A DNA stretch of 64,000 nt from Pseudomonas uvaldensis (GTDB taxonomy: Bacteria; Pseudomonadota; Gammaproteobacteria; Pseudomonadales; Pseudomonadaceae), in the NCBI RefSeq assembly GCF_021271205.1, contig NZ_JAIWKS010000002.1:620001-684000 (forward strand), written 5' to 3'. How positions within the stretch are numbered: the stretch's first letter is position 1; every line of letters begins with the position of its first letter. Positions 1-10,400 of the stretch are shown here, piece after piece. The position numbers were made by a program, and so were the translations under genes. The notes beneath the pieces are model-generated. The model did no database searches, was not told where the DNA came from, and saw nothing but the letters and a program-made list of their open reading frames with translations.

Positions 1-432
1 GCAAGCTTCTGCGTTCGATGTATTTAGCCCTCCAAGCGACAGATACTGAGAGTGCGAGGTAATAAAATATGAAAATTCTGATTGTGCGTCAACACGATAA
101 CTCGGCCAACGATATTCCGCCGGATGCGCTACTATTTTTGCCCAAACAGGATTCATTTCTATATAGCAGCAGGCCAAAACATAAATTTCACTTTGGACAA
201 AGTATGAACGAAAGCGCCCCTCCCATAGAGTTCCACTGCGCCCATATGTACGATTCACGAATTGAACATATCTCTGTCCTATCCCCTTCATAAGCGAGCC
301 CGCACTACTTTGCTCTTGAGGGCCAACCAACAAATGAACATGATTACTAATCAAGTACCACGCGTAAACTTCACACCACTTTTTATAGCTTGCTCTGCGA
401 GCAACTCCATACAAAAAAATAGATGTGGCTTT
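1..432 (-). pseudogene. 5'-truncated REP-associated (Y1/HUH) transposase relic
   Basis: Reading the minus strand from 432 to the window edge gives an uninterrupted frame with no usable start. The first in-frame Met is deep inside the conserved region and a stop lies just upstream at 433-435. The translation shows Y1 transposase landmarks: an HUH motif in ISNHVHLLVGP, then GQRYVQFVNRTYGRSGTLWEG, and then CCYIEMNPVWAKIVAHP, whose Tyr fits the catalytic position. This order is typical of TnpA-REP/RAYT proteins, which process REP hairpins. The N-terminal part is missing, so it is probably a decayed copy next to the toxin island. The 3' end runs off the window. It lacks a normal start and was found by direct translation. 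Confidence 0.75.
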
Positions 433-457
433 TTAGATCCCGACCTTATTTTCCTAT

Positions 458-676
458 TTACTTAGGGCCTTTATCATCAAGAGAAAATTTTGGATTCAAA
501 ATAAAATCACCTACAATAAGACCTTTCTCATTAACTTTCCAAGCACCGATTACAGCTTCCGGAGGTACCGCATCGTTTGCACCATAGTGACCGTATATTC
601 GATATACCCAGCCATTTGGATTGCGCATCGCCTCTTCAACCTCGCGCGGCTCAGGCAGTATTTTTACATCACTCAT
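458..676 (-). CDS. small conserved protein downstream of the YD-repeat toxin (candidate second immunity or accessory protein)
   Basis: A 72-residue soluble protein. The ATG at 676 overlaps the stop of the upstream 136-residue gene by 8 bases; a GTG one codon earlier is possible. Visible motif: NPNGWVYRIYGHYGANDAVPP followed by an AVIGAWKVNEKG segment. This pattern (an NPNG-Y-Y turn, then PPEAI-GAWKVD) recalls, from memory, small orphan proteins that recur beside toxin/immunity loci in proteobacteria. There is no signal peptide or membrane segment. Composition is AT-richer than the flanking chromosome, as for the rest of the toxin tip. Function is not known; last-gene position in the toxin operon suggests immunity or an accessory role. 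Confidence 0.7.
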   Translation of the reverse strand: MSDVKILPEPREVEEAMRNPNGWVYRIYGHYGANDAVPPEAVIGAWKVNEKGLIVGDFILNPKFSLDDKGPK

Positions 677-1079
677 CACACAATGACCTCAGCCATTCAT
701 TATAAAATTCGGTCTGCTGCCCAACAGTTGCAACCAAGGAGGAATCTATACCATCAAACATATCCACCAGATCATCCCGCCGCGCCTGCTTACCAAGCGT
801 TGCTAAATAAACTTTACGACCACCACTCATTTGCCGCGACATCCCTGATACAACTACATTTTTACGAGAGCCATTGCATAGCAACCTGTGCCCTTGTTTC
901 TCAAGCGCAGCCCTCAAGAGAAGCAAAGCTTTGAACAAGTCATCAGATTCATAGCAAATTTCCCCTAAATCCGATTGAGTGAGCGAAACCATCCATGGTT
1001 CCGACACCGTAAATTTTACAAGACACTTCCGCAGCGACCCATCTTTAAAAAGAACCAATAGCTCCTTGACTTCATTCAT
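669..1079 (-). CDS. candidate immunity protein for the YD-repeat ADP-ribosyltransferase toxin
   Basis: A 136-residue soluble protein. Its ATG (1077-1079) overlaps the toxin stop TGA (1076-1078) in an ATGA arrangement, so translation is probably coupled to the giant toxin gene. No domain is recognised. The sequence is mixed alpha/beta with an acidic C-terminal half, and there is no signal peptide or transmembrane segment, as expected for a cytoplasmic inhibitor of a delivered enzyme. Being the first gene after the variable toxin tip is the classical position of the cognate immunity gene in polymorphic toxin systems. The assignment rests on position and size only. Codons are AT-rich compared with the RHS shell. 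Confidence 0.75.
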   Translation of the reverse strand: MNEVKELLVLFKDGSLRKCLVKFTVSEPWMVSLTQSDLGEICYESDDLFKALLLLRAALEKQGHRLLCNGSRKNVVVSGMSRQMSGGRKVYLATLGKQARRDDLVDMFDGIDSSLVATVGQQTEFYNEWLRSLCDE

Positions 1080-1432
1080 TTTCTGAAATTCGGATTAAGA
1101 ATAGAAACACCTTGATCCGGAAGAGTCAAGGCTCGAATATCACTTGGGCGAACGCCGCCCGGCATAGCTATCTCTAACTCTTCAGGGAATGGACTTTTCG
1201 AACCAAGAACCGCATTTACATCTATTCCGTCCCTCTGCCTTACAACATACACGTTACTATCAAAGTCATTTGCAACATCAAACGACCTGGATGTCGGAAC
1301 ATACATACTTGGTGGAGATTTATTATCCAGTGCGTGCAACATCAGATCTTTACTATTCCCCCGAGGCTGAAAACCCTCATTAAATATTACATCAGGCCCC
1401 CGCGAGTCCCCCCTGAAAGTGTACTGTGGAAT
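1076..1432 (-). other. ADP-ribosyltransferase toxin domain (R-S-ExE) at the YD-protein tip
   Basis: This is the last about 118 residues of the giant protein. The conserved Arg lies in FRGDSRGP (codon 1412-1414), the Ser in PTSRS (codon 1289-1291), and E-x-E in EELEIAMPGG (codons 1178-1180 and 1172-1174). Order and spacing match the pertussis/cholera-like ART fold, where the Arg holds NAD, the Ser-Thr-Ser strand shapes the pocket and the last Glu is catalytic. E-x-E usually means modification of arginine. The target protein cannot be inferred. Local base composition is lower in GC than the shell, consistent with tip exchange. Confidence 0.75.
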
Positions 1433-4400
1433 TTCACTTGCTACGCCAGCACCGCTTGCCGCAGCCCCAGTCACACTGCCTGGAACACCTTTGGCATTCA
1501 TCCGCATCACATACTGTTGGGCTCCAACCACAGCCGAAGAAGCGCGTCCTGCAGCAGCTTCTACACCAAACAACGTGCCACTCGCAAGCACATCAGCATT
1601 ATCAGCTACAACCCCCTTGGTCTGGTAGTAGCCGCTAACTCGCTCTATCGCGTAATCACGAGCCTGATCCAGCACAGGCCCTAGAGTTGCCTGGGTCGCG
1701 ATGTCACGCATGACCGCCATTGGTCCCATCAGAGTGTAGCTGACCGCTTGGGCCGCATAGCCGACCAGAAGCGTTGCGTTCGGGTGCGCATCGGCGAAGC
1801 TAGCAATGCTGGTCAGGCCCTCATGAATCGGGGGCGTAATGGTGTTCGCCCAGTCCACCAAAGTGCTATTACCGTTGAGTTGAACAACACCTTCGAGATT
1901 ATCGACAGAATAAGTAAGCGGCTCCTGCGGAGGTGGCACACCCACCCATACTCCATCGCTCTCATACCTCAGGTAAGCTCCATTTTCTCCAGCCGTAGTT
2001 GGATGGAGCAGTTGCGGCCCGACCATAGGATCGCTGAAGATTTTCCCCACTTGTTCAGGAGTAGCACCATTAGTCAGCAGGTGCCTGACAGCTGGAACAA
2101 TTACTTCATCCTTAACGCCAGCCAGATCCATGGCACGCTGAAGAGCCTCTGCCGAAGGCTGACGAAAACGATCTACGGCAAAATTACCCAGCGTGTTACC
2201 AAACGCATCCGCAGCAACCTGACCATAATCAGGTCGCCCACCTCCAAACCACTTGTCCTTGATAGTCGCTGACGCGTAGGCACTCACCTGACCTCGTATA
2301 GTCGAGCTCACCAAGCCACTGCTGCCGCCTCCAGCGTACCCAGCAATGGTTGCCCCTACGGCCGATGCAGCGACATTGCGCCAACTGAACGACGTTTCAA
2401 GCCCCACGATTCGGCTGGCGAGCTGGCTATTGGCGTAGTTGAACGTACCCAGCGCCGCATAGCCGGCTCCATAACCTCCTCCGTCGCTCATGAATTTAGC
2501 AGTTGTCCCTGCCCATGAACCGATGGCACCGGTTTGGGCGAGCGTTCCAAAACCAGAAGTAACGCCTGCGGTAAGCCCTCCCACGGCAACTTGCCCCCAG
2601 GAGAAACCATCGACGACGCCCATCGCCTTACCCACCAATTGCGATGCGGCGCTACCAACTACGCCCGCTAGGGCAGCCACACCTAGCGTTCCCAATCCCG
2701 CACCGGTTATTGCTCCAGTCAGCACCGCGGCACCTGTCGCCATTATCCCGCCCGACCCAGCAGCAATACCGGCAAGAGGTGCAGCGGCCCCTGCTGTGAA
2801 CACCGTTGCTACCACAGCCACCACCACCATGACGACACTGGCCAGACCACCACTCTTCTTTTTCTTAGGCTTGGGCGGCGGTGGTGCCTTCGGGCTAGGG
2901 GTGGTGTTGCCGATGACATCGGTTGCGTTATAGGGCTTGAAGGTGTCTGAGTCGTTATGCGTGCTGCTGACGACGTTGGGGATCTTCAAGTTATCGCCGG
3001 GATTGAGGGCCTTGCTCGGGTCGAGGCCGTTGGCGTCGGCGATCAGATACCACATCTTCGAATCGCCCCAGACGCTCTGGGCGACGCTTTCCAGGGTGTC
3101 GCCCTGGTTGACGACGTAGTTGCTTGGGGTGCGCTCAGGGTAGTCCGTAGAGATCGGGGTGAAGGTGTCGCTGATTTCCGGAGCGGAGGCATTGCCGAAG
3201 TTTGCCAGTGCGGCGCCTTGATAATACAGGTACGTCTGGGCCTTCCCGGACGCCTCCTGGCGAGTGATCAACCGGCCCTCATCATTGGTTGCGAGCCGAC
3301 GGGTAAAGACATTGCCACCTGTGCCCACAGCCTGTAGCAGTTCACCGCGAGCAGAGTAAGTGTACGTGGTGGTGCCTGGCGAGCCCCCATTGGTACGGGT
3401 GACTGTGGATTGGCTTTCCTTATAGCCATCGAACAAAACCTGCCCGGCACTGAAGTTCCCCCGGTGGTTTATAGTGCCGTTAGCATTAAAAGAAACATAG
3501 CGATAGACTCGTTGATTGCCTGCGGCATCCAGCATACCGCTTTCATTAAAGTAGTTTGCCTGCGTAAGGCGTTGCGCACTGTCATAAGTGAACTGGGAGA
3601 TCAATTGACCATCACCACGATAAGCATAATTTATTGTAGATTGATTTGTAATCGCCACCCAATTCAAGTTGAACTTATGAGTTTTTTGAGACACCAAATT
3701 CCCTTTTTCGTCATAAACTTTCGAGTACTTGGTTTGTAAAAGCTCCGCCGCGGGAAACGACGCTACTTTTGTCAGATCAACAACGGCTTCGGAGACATCT
3801 GATTTACCGTTGGCGTACTGCCGCGCCACAGCACGCCCAACTGCCGATTCCAACTGACCAAAACTATTATAACTATAGGTTTCAACCTCATAACGATGAG
3901 CAGCAGGAACAACAAACTGACCTGAAGGAATTTGAGGGTTGTAAATCGTCTGATATATAAACTCCTTCCAGCTTTCTGACGAAACGCGCTGACCAATAGC
4001 GTTATATGTTAGAGCGTACCCCTTGGCATTAGCAGTAGCGACGGTGAGCCCCGGCCCTAGCGCCCCCGCAACTATTTGCCCCTTGGCATTAATAAAGCCT
4101 TCTGCAATTAACGCCCGCCCTTCTAAATCATACTTGTACCAGTCATCCTTTATTGTTCGACCTCCCGATTGATTCGTCGTATCCATATACACCCTGCGAC
4201 GATTACCCACTTCATCGTAGTCATATTTCAACGAATCCAGTCGTGCGGTATTAGCGAGGGCGTACTGGGTACCGAGTCCCCCCATTAGCTGATTACCCGC
4301 AGGCGCCTTGACTTCTTTAAGACGTCCCTGCTCGTCAAATTTGCTCCGAACTTCGTTGCTGCTCGCCTGGGAAACCGTGCCGCTCAAGTAACGTCCACTG

Positions 4401-7400
4401 TTGATTTCTCTAATGCGATTTCCGCTCAGATCATAAGCATAGGCCGAAGTGCGCGAATCTTCGGCCGTCACCGCACCTGCTGCATCCTTGGTGTCGGAGC
4501 CCTCCACAATGGCTCTGGCCAAACCATTGGCGTAATAACTATAGGTTTTGTCCGGCCCGGCACCGCTTGCGGTAGTCAAAGTTTCCTTGATGAGTTGCCC
4601 GAAACCGTTGTAGGTAAAGCTATATACTCTTCCAGCCAAGTCCTTGCGGCTGCTAAGGCGCCCAAAGCTCGCAATATCATAGGTCCAAGTCAATGTTCCG
4701 TTTAACCCATCTGTTTCCTTGACTTTGCGGTTATTGATGTCGTATTCGAGGGTCCTTTCTACTTTCGACTCGTTGCGGGTCTTGACGATATTGCCGCGCT
4801 CGTCGAACAAGCTGTACTTGGTGTTGCCCGCCACACCGGTAGTGGTGCTGGTCCAGTTGCTGGTGTTGGCGACGCTTTGAAGCGTCTCCTCGACGGCACC
4901 TGCCCCACTAATTTCGCCATACAGTCGCCCGGCCTGATCGTATTGGTTTGTCAGCAGGGTTAGCTTCGCGCCGCTGCGGATAATACCGTGGTTGATATGC
5001 CGGTCCATCACGTCGTAACCGTCTACCGTCACGATGCCAAGGGCGTCGCGGGTACCGATGCGATTGCCATTGGCGTCGACGCGGTAGTCTCGCGAGTAAC
5101 CCAAGGCATCAATGTCGCGAATCAACTGGCCAGTTTGGTTGTAGACGTGCTGACGCGTGCGCAGCAATGTGTTGGTGGCCACACCAGTATAAGGTCCGAC
5201 CAGGTCGACCTCTTGTATCAACTGGCCGAGAGCGTCATAGCGCTTCTCATGGATTAGATTGGCGCGGTAGCTGGTACCGTTTTCGCGCAATATGTCAGTG
5301 ACCGGCAGGGTTTCGGTCAGCTGCTTGTTGTTGTGATCGTAGGTGTAAGTGGTGATGTAGCCCCGGGCATCGGTACGACTGAGTACATTGCCCCAGCGAT
5401 CAAGGGTCTGCCGGATGATCGGCGTGCTTAGCGTCAGGGTGACATTATTCAAAGTGTCGGCGTTTAGGTTGGCCTCGAAGGCCGGCAGGTGTTGCTCATA
5501 GGTGCGGCCGAGTAAATCGTTACGCATGTAGTTGATGCGATCATCGGCAGTCGTGCTCCATTCCCCCAGCGCCGTGCTTTTGCTGACCTTTTCGGAAAGA
5601 TCGTACTGGAACGCGGAGAGATCGGTCGTGCTGGCGTGAGACTCGAGCCGTCCAGCCTGATCATAGTTGAAAATTTCTATGGTATTGCCATTCAGAAGCT
5701 TACGGGTCACTTCACCGAAGCGGTTGAAGATCACGCTATCGCTGGTATTTTGCGCAGTACCGTTGGCGGCGATGTACCAGTCGATGGCCGCCGTTTGCTG
5801 ACCAAGAGCATCGTATTGGAAGGTACGTTTCAAGGTCTGGTTGTAGCTGACTGCAACACCGTTAACAGTCCAAGCACTCAACGTGGCGTTGACTGCGCGA
5901 CTTTCCTCGATGCGCCGACCAGCCACATCAACCTTATAGTTCTGCGCCGAACCCGCCGCATCAATCTCCTGAATCTCATACCCGGCAGCGTCGTAACGGG
6001 TGCGGGTGATCTGGCCCAGGCCGGCCTGTACGTTGCCAGCGCTGTCGGTGCCTACCGCCCGAACCTCGCGGATCTGCTGCCCGAAAGCGTTGAGCAGGAG
6101 CGTAGTGGTCGGTGATGCAATGACCTCGGCACTGGCAAAAGGATCCACGGCGCCGTTCTTGGCGGTGGCCCGTGCGGGCTCGACGACTTTGATCACTTGA
6201 CCGAGGGCGTTGTAGTCCGTGCTGACGACGTTGCCTTGAGCGTCAGTGACCGTCTTGACGTTACCTACGCCATCATAGGTGCTACGGCTGAGCAACAGAT
6301 CGGCGGTCACCAATGTGGCGCTGACCGCGCCCGTGGTGGCGTTGATGCTCTGCTGCCAGAAGCGAGCGCCTTCCACCGTGGTCTGGATCTGGCGGCCCAT
6401 GGCGTCGTAGCTGAAGCGAACACGGCGATCGTTAACGCTCACCGTCGGGGTCGCCGGTAATGCATTCTCGTTCCAGCTGGCAAGCTTGGTGGCGTAGTCG
6501 GTCTGCCGGGTCAATTGACCGAGAGCGTCGTACTCCGTGCGGGTGTAATAACCAAGAGCATCCACACTGCCGATGCGCTTGCCGGCCATGTCGTAGTAGT
6601 AGACGGTGCTGGCACCGGTCTGCACGGTGGCGCCGCTGGCGTTGCGCGCCACCTGAGTCTCACGTACCAGTTGTCCGAAGGCGTCGTAGCTGTAGAGCGT
6701 CGTAGGCGCCAGGTTGGTCAGGGTTGAGGTCGCCACGTTACCGGTGAAGGTGAACAGACTGACGATATTCTTCTGCACCGAGGTTTTGCGCCCAAGGGCG
6801 TCATAGCTGGTGATCAGCGTACGGTCCTGGGTGGCGTCGGGAACCAGGGTGGTGGCGGTGACGTCGGTCGCGAGGTAATAACCCCTGGCTGGCACGGCCT
6901 GGGTCAAGGCATTGGCGTAACGGACGGTGCGAATGGTCTGGCCCATGCTGTCATACGAATAGGCGGTTACCCCCTTGAGCCCGTCGATGTCATAACTGAC
7001 CCGCCCCAGTACGTCGTAGACCTTGTAACTGTCGACGAAATCAGTGGCGACTGCACCACTGTTGTTGACTCGCACGCGGTTGCGCACAGCATTGCCAAGC
7101 GCGTCGTAGGTGACTTCGGTGCTGACCTGGAAGGTATTGGCAGTGCCGTCCGAAGTCTGTTGATAGCGGCCGCTGAGCTTGTTGTACCAGCCGGGGCTGG
7201 TGATGCGGATCTGCCGACCGACGGCGTCGTAGGCGTAGGCAGTGGTGCGCGCCTCGGTCAGTTCGTCCAGGGTCGGATCGGCGGCAACACTGGCCCGCAG
7301 ACGGCCCTCGGTACGGCTGGTCACATTGCCCAGGGCGTCATAGGTGTTGCGGGTCACCAGGTAACGGTTGACAGTCGACACCACGCCAGCTTCGGTGATA

Positions 7401-10400
7401 CTGGCGACCGCGACCGCTGGGGTGATTTCTTCCACCAGACGGTTGAGCGCGTCGTAGTTGTAGGTCCAGACGTGACCGTTCTTATTGGTCAGGGTCTTGC
7501 GGTTGCCCACCGCATCGTAGGTATAGGACTCGACTTTGCCTGCGGCATCGGTCACGGTTTTTTGTTGACCGGCGGCGTCGTAGGTGTAAGTGGTAGTGCG
7601 GTCACTGGTGCTTTCAGGGCGCAGCAACATTTGTAGTTGTTCGACGCTCAAGGCATCGCTTGCGCTATGGACACCATTGAGACCGGCCACATACCAATTC
7701 GTCCGGCCGGCAGCGATATTGGCATTCACGTTCAGCACTTGGCCGGTCGCGGTGTCGATCAGTTCCAGCGAATCGACTTCAATCAGGCGACTGGGATCAC
7801 CGCTGCTGTCGGCACCATAGTTGTACAACAACAGAGGCACCGCGCTGGCACTGCCCTCGATGAACTTGTTGCGGTTGTCTCCCCCACTATTCGGACTGGT
7901 GCCGCTGATGGTGCCTTCGAAGGTCTGCCAACCCATTTCCGGCGTCAACTTCACCGACGAAGCTGCGTTATAGGAATATGTTCCTCCAGACGTGTTGGCG
8001 AGCCTGTTGCCAGCACTGTCATACGTCACCACACCGGCATAGACGAGTCCTTCACCCGTGACTTGGCGTAGCTTGACACGCACGGTATAGGTCTTGGCCG
8101 GGTCGATGGCAATCTTTCCCAGCGCGTTGAAAATACCTGAGTCACCGCTAAGGGAAAGCGTCGAACCGTCACTGCTGCCATACGTGGGTCGTTGAATGCG
8201 GGTGGCGTATTGAACGGTCTGGGTAAGCCGCCCATTGGCATCGTATCTATTCTCGGTGACCGCGCCCTGGGCGTCGATCACAAAACGCTGACGGCCTACT
8301 GCGTCGTAGACGAACTGGGTGTGCCGGTCATCGCTGTCCGGGCGCAGCAGTGTCTGCAAACGTTCAGCATTGACGCTGTCGCTTGCACTGTTGGTACCGA
8401 CAAGACCGGCCGAGTACCAGTTCGCCTGCCCGGCACTGGTATTTGCATTGACATTGAGTACCTGGCCGGTCGCGGTGTCGATCAGTTCCAGCGAGTCCAC
8501 TTCAACGAGACGACTGGGATCGCCAGTGTTATCGGCGTCGTAGTTGTACAGCAACAACGGCAGCGCGCCCACACTGCCCTCGAAGAACTTGTCAGGGCTG
8601 GCACTCGCATTGATCGGGTTCGTGCCGCTGATGGTGCCCTCGAAAGTCCTCCAGCCCATCTCCGGCGTGAGCTTCACCCCAGCCACCGCGCTATAGGCGT
8701 AGCTGCCCCCGTATGGGTTCGAAAGCCATTTGCCAGCGCTGTCATGGGTCAACACACCGGCATACACAAGCCCTTCACCCGTGACCTGCCGCAGCCTCAC
8801 CCGTACGGTATAAGTTTTGGTCGGATCGATGGGGATTTTTTCCACGGCGTTCAACCTGCCACTGTTACCGCCCAGCAGGAACGTCCGACCGTCGCTACTG
8901 CCGTTCGTTGGTAACTGAACGGGTTTGGCATAACGCACCGTCTCGATCACCCGACCATTGGCGTCATACCGGTTCTCACTGACATAGCCCAGGGCATCGA
9001 CGGTGGAGGTCACGCGTCCGGCTTTGTCGTAGACATACCAGGTGCTGTTGCCTGCCGCATCGATCTTGCGCGTGACCTGGTCGTTGTCGTTGTAGCGGTA
9101 CTGGGTCGTCAGGTTCAACCCGCTCGGGTCCTGGCGCTCACTGATGCGTCGGCCCAGCTTGTCGAAAGCGTACAGGGTCACCTGCTGGCTGGGGCTGGTC
9201 ACGGTACCGCGCATTACCTGCACTTGCCGGCCAAGGCCGTCATAACTGTAGCTGGAAGTGATCTTAAGGCCGTCGGGATCCTGAGTGACCCTCAGTAACT
9301 GGCCGTTGCGGTCGTAGGCATAGTCTGTGACACGCTGCTCGGCCTTGCCTTCGGCATCCACAACACGTACTTGTCGACCCTGGCCGTCAAAGCTGTAGTG
9401 GGTCACGCTGTTATTGGCATCAGTACGGGTCAGTACCCTATTGTCGGCGTCATAGCTGTAGCGTGTAATCCGCCCCAGGGCATCGGTCACCGTCAGCAGT
9501 CGTCCGGCTGCGTCATAGGCGTTAGTGGTGACGCGATTCAAGCCATCCTGGCTGGTGAGCAGTTGGCCGTCCTTGTTATAGCTGTAGCGCGTCACCGCAC
9601 CAGTGCCGTCGGTAACCGTCAGGGTCTGGCCGTGGCGGTTCTTGACCGTCACCATGCTCACCCCGTCGGGCGTTGTTACGGTCAAGCTGCGCGCGCTGTC
9701 GTTGTAGGCGTAGGTCGTGCTCTTGCCCAGTGCATCCGTTTGCTTGAGCAGCCGACCGAAGGCATCGTATTCGCTGGTGGCGCCTTGGCTTAGGGGGTTC
9801 TTGAGCGTGATCACCCGGCCATTGCTGGCGTAGGTCGTGGTGGTGTTGAGGCCCAGACCGTCGGTCTGGGTGATCACTCGACCGAATGCATCGTAGACAG
9901 TAGCGCTACTGCGGGCCAAACCGCCGACGTCCTCGATGCGACCGATCTGCTCGCCCCGCTTGTTGTAAGTGGCACTGCTGACCACGGTATTACCGGCGGA
10001 GATGGTACGGGTAATGGAGGTCTGGTTGCCAAAGGCGTTGTAACCGTAGCTGGTCACGTAACCCAGGGCATCAGTCGAGGACGTCAGCAGTCCACGGTTG
10101 TCGTAGTCATACAGGCGCCGGTTATCACTGGTCGCGTTGCGGATCGCCTGCACCAGGGTCTTCAGTTGAGCGTTCAACACGCCACCGGACAGCGCGGCAG
10201 TGTCCGCTGTCGCCAACCGTCCGGTGAAATCGGTGCGTTCGCGTACATCGCCAAAGGCGCTATAAACCGTCTCGCTGACCTCGCCCAGCGCATTGACCAC
10301 GTGAGTCAGACGCCCTTCGGCATCGTAGTAGGATAAGGTTCGGTTACCCAGTGCGTCGCTGGCACTGGCTACCCGGCCAGCGGCATCATACTGATAAGTC

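Noticed and set aside
69..465. short plus-strand open frames at the left edge
   Set aside because: The minus strand encodes a clear transposase relic; the plus frames have no features or ribosome sites.
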